Program-made: the position numbers and the translations under genes
Shown: positions 35,045 to 44,400 of the stretch, piece by piece
Position numbering within the stretch: the first letter of the stretch is position 1
Layout: each line of letters starts with the position of its first letter
Notes under the pieces: generated by a model
Told to the model about the DNA's origin: nothing
The model's input: the letters and a program-made list of their open reading frames with translations, nothing else
Databases searched by the model: none
Source of the DNA: Streptomyces aureus
Lineage (GTDB): Bacteria; Actinomycetota; Actinomycetes; Streptomycetales; Streptomycetaceae
Direction: 5' to 3'
Assembly (NCBI RefSeq): GCF_000725495.1
Contig: NZ_JNZD01000034.1
Location: 65,327-129,326 of the forward strand
DNA: 64,000 bases

Positions 35045-36664
35045 TCAGCAGTCGTGATGAACCATTTGCTCTACTAGCTTTCGAGGTGGGTCAAGAAGAG
35101 TGGTCCAAAATTCGGGAGCCAAGTATGGCCTTACCGCCTTTTCGAACCCTCCATACTTTGTGTCCGCAAGGACATTCCATCCCCTAGCCGTCCAAGGATA
35201 GTTTGGGAAGACATCTCTTTCATGGGGAAATCTGCCTTCGCCAAGCAATGCCACATCGAACGGAATGGGCATTCGCTTCTCTCGTAGATGGCCGAGCAGT
35301 CTCCCTATTTCGTCGATTGCACCTTGCCTGTGGAACGCGTGCGCCATCAACACGGCCAAGGTGGGGTTGCAAGTTTTGTACAGAATGTCAACAGCTCTCG
35401 GGTTCTTGGATATGAGACCACCCCAACGCGCATAGGCAACGGCCCATGCCAGAACGTCGGCCTGGTTATCTGAGTCAAGTTTAAGGAATGAGAGCTGCTC
35501 GACCCCGCGTAGCCCGACTCGCACTTGTGTGAAATATCCCGGAAGCACCATGAGGGCCGGCCACATGCTTCGCTTCTGCCAGGACTTGTCCAAGTGAAGC
35601 ATGACGGGTCCAGGCTTACTGTGCTCAGCACGGATATGCCATCCACTTTGACCAGAACGAAATTGGTCGACTATTCCAGCCCGACTCACCTCCGCGCTTT
35701 CAGCTTGGGCACCGTCAAGATAAATGGTCATCCCATGGGCCATCGAGTCCACAGCAGCGGCAATGGCTGATCGGTTAGCCGCAATCTCGGATGTCATTTC
35801 TGGTGGCTCGTGATGAGATGCATCGTTCTCACGTCGATCGGAATCGTCACTACGCTCCGCATCGCCCTCGCCAGCAGGTTCATCGGAGGCAGAGTCCCCC
35901 GGTATCCAGGAAATCACGTGCGGCTGCCAGCGAGATCGAGCCTCAGTCTGAGGGACCTGAACGATGTGATGTTGCCCTGCCCGTCGCTGCACTTCCCTGC
36001 CCAGATAGTCTTCAAGGCTTTCGGCGACGACAGCTCGGGGGTGCTCTCCACCTGGAGTAGGCCGGATGGCCTCCACCGCCCGACCCCATAGCGCGTCAAG
36101 GAGGCAGTCCGTATAGACCCCATAGCCCGCAGAGGCTGGGTCTTCGTCAGGTCGCAGGGCATGTGCCGGCCTCCCCGGGTACGCAGCATAGAACTCGTCT
36201 AGGTACACCTTGTCCTGAGACATGCGGCCAGGGAAGAGGGGGAGGCCGTGCGCGTAGACATCGGGCAAGATCCGACAAGCGTCAATGAAGAACCCTACGT
36301 GAGGGATCTTGCACGCTCGGGAACAGTTCATGGTCCTCGACAAGTTAATCGCTTCATGCCCGTCGGACTTCGCCCGCGTCAGCAGAAGAACGTCGCTGTC
36401 TCCATCACAGACGCCGTGACCCGCGAAGTAGAAGAAGAGCTTGTATATCTGACGGGTCGTCGTAGCTTCCTCGTGCAGATCATTGGCGATGTTGCGTAGA
36501 TCGTGGATCGTGACTTCGGCGTGATCGTCGATCTTCCGGATCACCCTGAAGCCTTGTGACGAGGCCCACTTGGCGAAGTTCCGAGCGTCTTCTCGAGCAT
36601 CTGGAAGGACCCGGAATCCCTCTACGTCCCCGACGCCTATCACGAGTGCAACGCACCGAGCCAT
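35045..36664 (-). CDS. Caspase-like (peptidase C14) protein with unknown C-terminal domain
   Basis: 539-aa protein. The first 250 or so residues form a caspase p20/p10-like domain: CVALVIGVGDVEGFRVLPDA, catalytic His83 in FFYFAGHG, catalytic Cys130 in GFFIDACR, and VYTDCLLDALWG. An acidic low-complexity linker (about 255-290) leads to a 250-residue C-terminal region, mostly helical (FLKLDSDNQADVLAWAVAYARWGGL, NPTLAVLMAHAFHRQGAIDEIGRLL), which I do not recognise. ATG 36664 is chosen because GAGGGG precedes it and the caspase fold then starts at residue 3; the longer frame is not similar. Bacterial caspases are known effectors in immune systems such as type IV Thoeris, so a role in abortive defence is inferred. 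Confidence 0.85.
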   Translation of the reverse strand: MARCVALVIGVGDVEGFRVLPDAREDARNFAKWASSQGFRVIRKIDDHAEVTIHDLRNIANDLHEEATTTRQIYKLFFYFAGHGVCDGDSDVLLLTRAKSDGHEAINLSRTMNCSRACKIPHVGFFIDACRILPDVYAHGLPLFPGRMSQDKVYLDEFYAAYPGRPAHALRPDEDPASAGYGVYTDCLLDALWGRAVEAIRPTPGGEHPRAVVAESLEDYLGREVQRRAGQHHIVQVPQTEARSRWQPHVISWIPGDSASDEPAGEGDAERSDDSDRRENDASHHEPPEMTSEIAANRSAIAAAVDSMAHGMTIYLDGAQAESAEVSRAGIVDQFRSGQSGWHIRAEHSKPGPVMLHLDKSWQKRSMWPALMVLPGYFTQVRVGLRGVEQLSFLKLDSDNQADVLAWAVAYARWGGLISKNPRAVDILYKTCNPTLAVLMAHAFHRQGAIDEIGRLLGHLREKRMPIPFDVALLGEGRFPHERDVFPNYPWTARGWNVLADTKYGGFEKAVRPYLAPEFWTTLLDPPRKLVEQMVHHDC

Positions 36665-37281
36665 TGCCACCACCCCTCGGCCTAACCCCCTCCATACAAA
36701 TGGATCACAGGTTGACATCACGCGCAAATCGGGCAAGTTGAGGGCTCGGGCTATCCGCCACGGGTTGGCAGTGGTCGCTTGCTCTGGTAGACGACAAATC
36801 CCAATAGCGTGGCTGAGGCCGGTGAGGGTGCAGCGAGGCATACGCGTGCGTGCTCGGTCGACGCACCCGCCGTCGTGGCTGACTGTCGCTGGCTGAGGTT
36901 CGTGCCACTACCGTGCCAGATCCAGGGGGCAGTCACGGTCAACGTGGTTGCCCCACCGTCGAGTTTCCAGCCGCCTAGCCAGGTAGCGAAGCCCCAGGTC
37001 AACCGACCTCTTTCGCGGCCTCTCTACTAAAGCAGCTGTCGGAGACGATCGCGCGCAACGGCTCCTCCTGCAAGAGGCGTCCCCGACCGTGAGAGGGCAC
37101 AGTGACGGCTGCCGCCGTGGTGGCGACCCCTGGCTTCGTCGCTCCGACCGATCAGGGTCATGCGGAGCCACCCCCGTGGGGGTGTCCAGTTTCCTTCTGC
37201 GCCGCGCCGAGTGTCGATCGAAAACCTCCACGTCTACGCCCGCTTCCTGGAACCCTTGCTCTATTGCGCAGCACCGAGGAG
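36665..37281. other. No gene recognised; divergent promoters
   Basis: This 617-base stretch lies between the divergent caspase-like and PIN genes. The short frames in it have no recognisable domain. The A/T-rich part near 36688-36730 is the likely caspase operon promoter; no specific element is certain. Confidence 0.45.
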
Positions 37282-38487
37282 ATGGAGCCCTCCCCCTTGA
37301 TCATTCTGGACACGAACATCCTGTGGAAGGGGACCGAGACGGTCACCGCGGACCTCCTCAAAGTCATCAGGACGTCCGGCGTCGACCAAGTGGCCGTACC
37401 GTGGGTCGTGCTGGAGGAGTTGACCGCTCAGCGGGCACAGCCGCACCGTGAGAAGTACGAGAAGGCCGAACAGGTCTTGCAGAGCCTCAAGGCTGACACC
37501 CCCTGGCCCATTCCGGCGCTGCCGCCGATGGACCTGGCTCGTATCCAAGATCACTGGCGCCAGAAGTACCTCGATGTCGTGAATGTGATCCCGACGAGCG
37601 AGGCCGTGCTCAAGAAGGCCTTGGTCCGGGAGGCGAACGTCCTGCCCCCGTGCAAGCGGATGGACGACAACGGACAGAAGATCGGCGGTCGGGACGCCGC
37701 GATCTGGCTCACCGCCGTGGAGTACGCGCGGGAGCACCCTGACGAAATGGTGTACTTCGTCAGCGAGAACACGAAGGACTTCGGCGACGGAACTGCGTTT
37801 CCGTACCCGATGAACATGGACCTCGCAGGCTTGGAAGACCGGTTCGTGCTCCTCACGAACTGGTACGAGGTCATGGAAAAGTTCACGCAGCGCACAGACG
37901 ATGTTGACAAGGATGCGGTGCGTTCGGTTCTTTCGGACCCGGAAAGCCTCGGCGCGATCGAAGCTGAGGCCGGACGTCGACTGGGACTACCGCAGAGTGG
38001 GTTCCATGGCCCCACCTTCGAGGGCACCATGGGCTTCTTTGTCGAGGACGAGGGCACGTTGGTGACGACGGAGCCTGTGCGGGCACTGGGCTGGGTCGAA
38101 GCCCCGACTGCTGCCCTCAACCGCGTGATCGAGTTGAAGGCCTACCGCATCGGGGAACACGTCTGGTGCATGGCAACTGTCCAGTGGGCCCTTGGAGGGC
38201 CAGCACTTTTGCACGACACCTTCCAGGCAAAGGGGGTCGGGTGCTTGTGGGAGACCCGCGTCCTCGTGAGCCCGACGAACGCGGATGCCCAGCTCACTGT
38301 GCTCCGTAGTCAAGGCACCCAAGCATTGGACATCGACCTTGTCAGCACACTCACGCCAGCGCTCGCTGCGCGCGTCGATTTCATTGCCACTGAGCCGAGG
38401 TGGTCGCGGCTCCGGGAACGGAAGATGTTGGAGACCCTGCGTCGCCAACGAAGGGAGCCGTTCATTGAGCGCAAGTCACCCTTCTAA
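37282..38487 (+). CDS. PIN-domain (DUF4935-like) protein
   Basis: 401-aa protein. The first 185 or so residues are a PIN-like RNase domain: LIILDTNILWKG (Asp10), VVLEELTAQ (Glu45/46), GGRDAAIWLTAVEYAR (Asp138) and YFVSENTKDFGD (Asn/Asp 163-166), the order seen in DUF4935/PIN_16 proteins. The remaining 210 residues are not recognised. PIN domains of this type cleave RNA; without an adjacent antitoxin it may be a self-controlled effector. ATG 37282 directly follows GAGGAG, which is too close for a good ribosome-binding site, so an upstream non-ATG start within the same frame is possible. Confidence 0.75.
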   Translation: MEPSPLIILDTNILWKGTETVTADLLKVIRTSGVDQVAVPWVVLEELTAQRAQPHREKYEKAEQVLQSLKADTPWPIPALPPMDLARIQDHWRQKYLDVVNVIPTSEAVLKKALVREANVLPPCKRMDDNGQKIGGRDAAIWLTAVEYAREHPDEMVYFVSENTKDFGDGTAFPYPMNMDLAGLEDRFVLLTNWYEVMEKFTQRTDDVDKDAVRSVLSDPESLGAIEAEAGRRLGLPQSGFHGPTFEGTMGFFVEDEGTLVTTEPVRALGWVEAPTAALNRVIELKAYRIGEHVWCMATVQWALGGPALLHDTFQAKGVGCLWETRVLVSPTNADAQLTVLRSQGTQALDIDLVSTLTPALAARVDFIATEPRWSRLRERKMLETLRRQRREPFIERKSPF

Positions 38488-38795
38488 CACTTAGGTCGGG
38501 CGTGCTCGTGCCCATGGCCCGTCTGTAGGACCATCTCTGAGGGGTGGCTACCTCCGGCTGGGCGCTTCCGCGAACGAACGTGCACAAGGCCAGCGGAGCT
38601 GGTGCAGTACAGCAGCGAAGTACAGCAACCACCACGACCGCAGCCGACTGCCAACAACCGCCGATGGCCCACTGGCCAGCCCACCGGACCTCAATGACCC
38701 CTCCGCCGATAGTTCGGGACGAAGAGGTCATCACGCATGCCGCGCTGTAACGTTCTCGCCGTCGCGGCCGGCCCGGGGTACGCGATGCTTGGGGT
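38488..38795. other. No gene recognised
   Basis: 308 bases between the PIN gene and the Imm32-like gene with no convincing coding frame or strong hairpin. Confidence 0.5.
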
Positions 38796-39086
38796 ATGGC
38801 CCCTGAACCCAGCGCTGCTCCATCGATGACCACTCACCTGAGTGCGGTGACCGACGGAACCACCAGAGTTTTCACGTGGGAGGAAGGCTCGCGCATCGAG
38901 GTCCGCAACCTGGGCAGCGAGATCGTCATCGAGGCAAACGCTGCCGGGTCGAAGACCCTGGCTGGCCACCTCTTCACGCTCGCCCAGGACGGCGTACCGG
39001 ACGGCGCTCATCTCCATCTGGAGGAGAACAACGGGCTCGAAGATGGCTCCGTAGGCCTGGTCGTGGAGCGGTGCGACGACGAATGA
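38796..39086 (+). CDS. Imm32-like immunity protein
   Basis: 96-aa acidic protein whose centre, IVIEANAAGSKTLAGHLFTLAQ followed by GVPDGAHLHLEE, matches the pattern I associate with the Imm32 immunity family (EANAAGxxxLAxHLLTLA). Such proteins neutralise polymorphic toxins, but no toxin gene is next to it. Starts at ATG 38796 and ATG 38826 are both possible. It may protect against toxins of other strains, or be a remnant of a toxin locus. Confidence 0.6.
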   Translation: MAPEPSAAPSMTTHLSAVTDGTTRVFTWEEGSRIEVRNLGSEIVIEANAAGSKTLAGHLFTLAQDGVPDGAHLHLEENNGLEDGSVGLVVERCDDE

Positions 39087-39550
39087 CGCGTGCCCATGCG
39101 TCTGCGTCGCGCTGCCGCAGGTCAGGACCGTATCAAGCCCTGGACGCCCTGCGCTTCCCAAACTGATGGCTTGCTGTTGGCCTTGACCCGATCGGTCGGT
39201 GTTGATCGGCTGAGCCCAGGACCGTGGACCCCAGTGATACGAGAAGGCAATGCCAATCGTTGCAGCCCATCTCGCGAAGATCGAGCGGGTGGTGGACCGG
39301 ACCCGCGCCTCACATGCGGGATAGCCGTTCGCGGCGGTCCATGAGGCGATTGGCGAACGTGACAAGACGAGGGCGCCCAACGTGTCGTGCGCCAGGTCGT
39401 CGAGGGTTGGCGTGCCAGATCTCTGGTGCAGCGACTGGGCCATGAGGACGGCGACTCCAGCCGCTCGACCGGTAGTGAGCCAGTCGGGGAACTTTCCAAT
39501 TTGTGTCCGTACTCTTAGCGAGCCTGAGAACGGCAACCCAGGGGGAATCA
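39087..39550. other. No gene recognised
   Basis: A frame on the minus strand (ending inside the Imm32-like gene) covers this stretch but has no recognisable domain and overlaps a better-supported gene. No hairpin stands out. It presumably holds the promoter of the HEPN gene. Confidence 0.45.
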
Positions 39551-40540
39551 GTGGGCGACCAATCGAATGAGCAGAGATCGCAGAGGCGCAACCGGCGTCC
39601 CGATATGGACTTCACGCCGGTCCGCAACGGAATGGACTACCTCAGCAGTGCTGTCCTGTACCTGAGTGGCAGGGCTAGCGTGCTGTTCGACGCGTTCGGC
39701 CTGACACCGCCACCGACGACGAAGGTGTCCGAGCTGCTCGCACCTGACCGTCCTCTCAGCGATCGAGATCTCAAGTACGCTGTGCTCCACCTTCAAGCGG
39801 CCGCCGAGGTCCTCCTCAAAGCACGGCTCGTACGCGAACACTGGAGTCTCGTTTTCAAGAACCCCGGCAACGCCACGCGCGCGGCCTTCGAACAGGGCAA
39901 GTTCGACAGCTGCACCATGGACGCCGCCTTGGACCGCCTCGTCAGCATCGCCGGCGTGCCGATCACCTCGGACCAACGTGAGGCAATCAAGGACCTTGCC
40001 GAGACCAGGAACGCACTGACCCACTACGGCCACACGGCGAACGCGTACGCAGTCGAGGCTCGTGCCGCCCGAGTTCTGAGCTTCCTCCTTGACTTCGTCC
40101 CTCTTCACCTGCACCCGGTCCTGTCCTCCGAAGCACAGTTGGTCGAGGAGACTATGGAGGCCGTCCGGGAGAAACTTCGGGACATCGAAGCTCTCGTGAA
40201 GAACCGGATGCAGGAGCTGACAGGCATACTCAGCGGCCGTGAAGACCGCACCGTGATCTGCCCCCAGTGTAGGCAATGGGCGCTGGTCATCGGCGGTGGG
40301 GATCTCGTGACCTGCCATTTCTGTCTGGCGTTCCTGGAGCCAGTGGACGCCGTCATCCTCTACTGGATGGATGTTCTCGGCCAGGACGAATCCCTTGGCG
40401 CTGTGGACTGTCCCGACTGTGGAAGCGAGCACATGATCATGTGGGTGACCACCGCCGCGGACAAGACCGAGGAAGTTGGTCTCTGCTTCCGGTGCGGCGC
40501 GGTCTACAGGAAGACGGAGCGAGGGGAAGCGCAAGCATGA
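39551..40540 (+). CDS. HEPN-like protein with C-terminal zinc ribbons
   Basis: 329-aa protein. The N-terminal 190 residues are helical and contain LKYAVLHLQAAAEVLLKARL and ETRNALTHYGH, an Rx4H motif (Arg153-His158) typical of HEPN ribonucleases. The C-terminal part has two cysteine pairs forming zinc ribbons: VICPQCRQW with CHFC, and VDCPDCGSEH with CFRCGAVYR. HEPN proteins cleave RNA in toxin-antitoxin and abortive infection systems; zinc ribbons often recognise nucleic acid or protein. GTG 39551 has AGGGGGA just upstream. The A-lobe to ribbon fusion is unfamiliar to me as a named family. Confidence 0.7.
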   Translation: MGDQSNEQRSQRRNRRPDMDFTPVRNGMDYLSSAVLYLSGRASVLFDAFGLTPPPTTKVSELLAPDRPLSDRDLKYAVLHLQAAAEVLLKARLVREHWSLVFKNPGNATRAAFEQGKFDSCTMDAALDRLVSIAGVPITSDQREAIKDLAETRNALTHYGHTANAYAVEARAARVLSFLLDFVPLHLHPVLSSEAQLVEETMEAVREKLRDIEALVKNRMQELTGILSGREDRTVICPQCRQWALVIGGGDLVTCHFCLAFLEPVDAVILYWMDVLGQDESLGAVDCPDCGSEHMIMWVTTAADKTEEVGLCFRCGAVYRKTERGEAQA

Positions 40541-40610
40541 GCTGAAGGGCTCGTACTGTCAGCGTCGCCCAGTAGCGTGCGTGATCACCCACGGCAAGAT
40601 TGGAGGGTTC

Positions 40611-41156
40611 GTGGAAGCTACCGCTCTCGTCAGTCCTGATCGGTTGTGGTCGGCACAGGAGGCCCTGGTGCGTCCGAGCCCTGTCCCAGCAGTGGCAGGG
40701 GTCTACGGGTGGCACTTCAAGTAGCCGCCTCACTCGGCCCTGGACGCTGAACGCCTGCTCTACGTCGGGATAGCCCCGCTGTACATGGCGAACCGGATCA
40801 GCACTCAGAACCTGCGAAAACGGGTGCGTTACCACTACCGGGGCAACGCGGCCGGATCGACCCTGCGGCTCACCCTCGGCTGCCTGCTCGGACTCGAGCT
40901 GCGCCGCGTGGGCAGCGGCAAGCGGATGACCTTCGGCAAGGTCGGCGAAGCCACCCTCAGCCCGTGGATGGCGGACAACGCGCGAGTGTGCTGGATCGAG
41001 CACAGCGAACCGTGGGACCTTAAGTCGCAGCTCATCTCCCGACTCGATCTCCCGCTGAACCTCGACCAGAACCGCCACAACGCGTTTCACGGTCGCCTGA
41101 AGGAGATGAGGGCCCAAGCCCGCGAGCGAGCACGAGAGCTGCCCATCAGTTCGTAG
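40611..41156 (+). pseudogene. GIY-YIG nuclease-family gene with in-frame amber codon
   Basis: The same frame encodes EATALVSPDRLWSAQEALVR and PAVAGVYGWHFK, stops at TAG 40722-40724, then continues ALDAERLLYVGIAPLYM, QNLRKRVRYHYRGNAAGSTLR and LDLPLNLDQNRHNAFHGRL to 41156. GVYGW and LLYVGIA are the two halves of the GIY-YIG motif, and the whole matches the common Streptomyces GIY-YIG protein of about 180 aa. GTG 40611 follows GGAGGG. The amber codon lies between the two motif halves, so no intact nuclease can be made without read-through. Confidence 0.75.
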
Positions 41157-41416
41157 ACCATCGGATGGACCAGCCAACGGGCGGCGTCGACGACGTATCG
41201 AATGGGAGTTGGGGAAGGCTTCTAACATCCACGGCTGACATCAACGACGCCAGACGGAGGCGTACAACAGTAACCCTGTCCGGCCGTGGCATCAGTGGCC
41301 GGCAGCGTCCGAAGCGGGTGTGGATCGAACCGCTAGATGTGCGCGAGGCGGACGATGGTGGCGTCCACGGAATTGAACCCGAAGGGAGTGTCAGTGGGTG
41401 GCAGTACTGTCGGGAT

Positions 41417-44400
41417 ATGACTGCATGGCCGCCAATTGATCGTGACGATCTTCGCAAGGCACGTGGTGACGCGGGCTTCGATACCGTGCTCCCGCTGCTG
41501 ATCAGGCGCTTGATAGCCGAAACCGCAAGCGGGTTGGAGTCCTTGGACATGCCGGGAGGCTCCGGCACCGCGGTCGGAGGTTTCGACGGCATCGTCACGG
41601 CGTCGGGACCGTCGAAGTTCGTGCCCGAGGGAACCTCGGTGTGGGAATTGTCTGTTGGCGGCGGCAACAGCAAGGCCGAGGGGGACTATGAGAAGAGGGT
41701 CACGGGGCCGAACGGGCTCGCGACCCAAGACGTCACCTACGTGGAAGTCGTCCTCGACGCATGGAGAGATGCTCGGACCTGGGCCGCGCGCCACACCGAG
41801 GACGGTCGGTGGCGGGAGGTACGTGGGTACAACCTAGACGGGATCGACCTCTGGCTGGAAGAAGCGCCCGCCACCACGGCATGGCTTGCGGCCCAACTGG
41901 GGAAAGCACAGCCGGGTGTGCGGTCTCTGGAATCGTGGTGGACTGACAGTTGGCTTCGGTCGACGCGCATCCCACTGGACCGGACCGTAGTGCTGGCAGG
42001 AAGAGAGAAGGCAGCCGCCGACTTCATCGCCCTACTCGCTACCGGGCGGTCGGTGATCACGCTAGGCGGCGATCTGCGCCCCGACGAAGTCTGCGCTTTC
42101 GTAGCCGCTGCCCTAGAGCAGGAAGGCATCCTGGGGGCCACTCAGATGGGGGCGCGGGTCCTATTCCTTTCCGACAAGAACGGTATCGAGCAACTGGTCA
42201 CGCAGCGCCAGCCCTTGATCTTGGTCCTCGCAGACCCGGCGCTTGCACGGGACATTCCACAGCAGCATCCTCACCAACTCGTGTGGGCGGCGATGCCTGG
42301 CGCCCCGTGCAACGTGAAGGTGCCCAGGCTCCACAGCCAAGTCATTGAGTCCCTGCTGCTTTCCAACGGCACGCCGAGCGAGCGTGCGGCTCGGCTCGGC
42401 GCGCTCGGTCGCCGTAGCCTGCTTGCGTTGCGGCGAGCCCTGGCTCACCACCCGGAGCCATTCACACCGGAACGGGCCTCGACGCTCGATGTGGTTCGCC
42501 GACGGCTGCTCCTGCTGAATGCCTGGAACGGGGACAATCGGGAAGACCGCCGTGTGGTTGGACGGTGCTCGGGACTTGAATACGAAGAGTTGCAGGAGCG
42601 GGCCCGGGAGCTCGCTGCCGCGTCCGACATCCCTTTCCTCGGCCACCAGGACGGGATCTGGCACGTGCTTGCTGCCGAGGATGCCTGGACCTTGCTTGGT
42701 GCATCCCTCACCAGCGACGATCTCCAATTCTTCCGAACGGCAGTCTTGGAGGTACTGACTGAGACGAACCCGACTCTCGACCTAGACCCTGACGAGCGGT
42801 GGAGGGCCGGGGTGATGGGCGTGAGACGGTGCTTCTCACACACCCTTCGCACAGGGCTCACCCAGTCGCTCGCCCTCCTGGGCACCCTCGGCGCGGATCT
42901 ACGAGGCCCCGAAGGTGTCACGGGGGATCGATGGGCACGGCTGCTGGTTCGTGATCTCTTGAAGCAGGCCAACGCTGATGACACGTATAGCTTGTGGCGT
43001 TCCCTGGGCGATGTGCTCACCTTGCTGGCTGAGGCCGCTCCGGAGGAGTTCATAGAGGCGATGTATGAGGGCCTTAGTGGCACCAGGCCTCTGCACGTTG
43101 CCATGTTCACCGACAACCAGTCTGACAACTTGGGACTTGGATCCAGCTCTCCTCATACAGAGTTTCTGTGGTCTTTGGAGATCCTGGCATGGTCTCCGGA
43201 GCACCTTGATGACGCAGTCGACGTATTGACCGCGCTGGCTGTTGTGGACCCGGGCGGCCGGCTCTCGAATCGTCCCCTCGCGAGTCTGGTGGGGATTCTC
43301 AGCGCGTGGGCTCCCAACACGACCGCCCACGCCGAGGACCGCATCAGAGTGATCCGACGCCAGGTGCGGAGGCAGCCGGCACTCGGCCGCAAGTTGCTCC
43401 TCCAGCTCATTCCTGGCAGCCACGCAATTCAGATGAGCCATCCTGGTCCGCGTTTCCGTGACTGGAAGAGGGACACCGTCGTTATCCCGCATGATCGATG
43501 GAGTGTTACCACTGCCGTAGTCGACCTGCTCCTGGATGAACTCAACGCTGCCCCCGAGCTGTATGCCGACCTGATCGGCAAAATCGACGTTCTCCCTCCC
43601 AAACACCGCGCTGAGGTCGCGCATCGGCTGACCGAACTGGCCGACGATCTGGAAGATGACGATCAGCGTGCGGTTCTCCACCGCGCACTGCGCGATCAGG
43701 TTTCCCGGCACCAGGAGTATGCGGACGCCGCGTGGGCCCTTCCCGCGGACGAGCTTCGCCCCCTCCAAGCCGCGTGCGAAGCGCTGGAGCCTCGGAATCC
43801 GGTGAAGCGGTACGCGTGGTTGTTCCAATCCGGCTGGATCACGCTTGGCGACATCAGGCGCCGTGACAACTTCGCTGCCTATGACGCGGAACTCCTCGCC
43901 CGGCGGGCCGCAGCGGTCGGGGAGACAGTCGCGAACGGAGCGCTGGAGGCTCTCGTCGAGCTAGCCTCCGCAACCGAGTTCGCCGACCTGGTGGGCATCG
44001 CTCTGGCAGAGCACTCCGAGGACCATGACCAAGAGCTGCTGTCCTGGCTTGAGGAGGGCGCCTCACCAGCCAAGGAGGTCGCGGCTGGGTACCTGCGTCG
44101 GCGTATGTGGGCCCAGGGGAATGATCTCCGCGACAGGCTTCTTTCTCTCACAGAGGCTCCGCATGTTCAGGCAGTGATCCTGCGGCTCACCCCAGATCCA
44201 GCCACCGCGTGGTCAAAGCTCGCTGAACTCAGTCCGGAAGTAGCAGGACACTATTGGCGTGATTTCTCCTACTTCGGGCTCGGCTCCAATTTCCCGCGAG
44301 CGCTTGATGCGGCCCGATCGCTGTTGGGTGCAGGTCGTCCCGCAGCGGCGCTGGACCTGATCCTCCTGTACGACAGGGAAGGGGACAGTGCGGAGGCCGC

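Noticed and set aside
38691..39536. 281-codon minus-strand frame overlapping the Imm32-like gene
   Set aside because: No recognisable domain, and it conflicts with the plus-strand gene that has a family-like core; it remains a weak possibility for its N-terminal part only.
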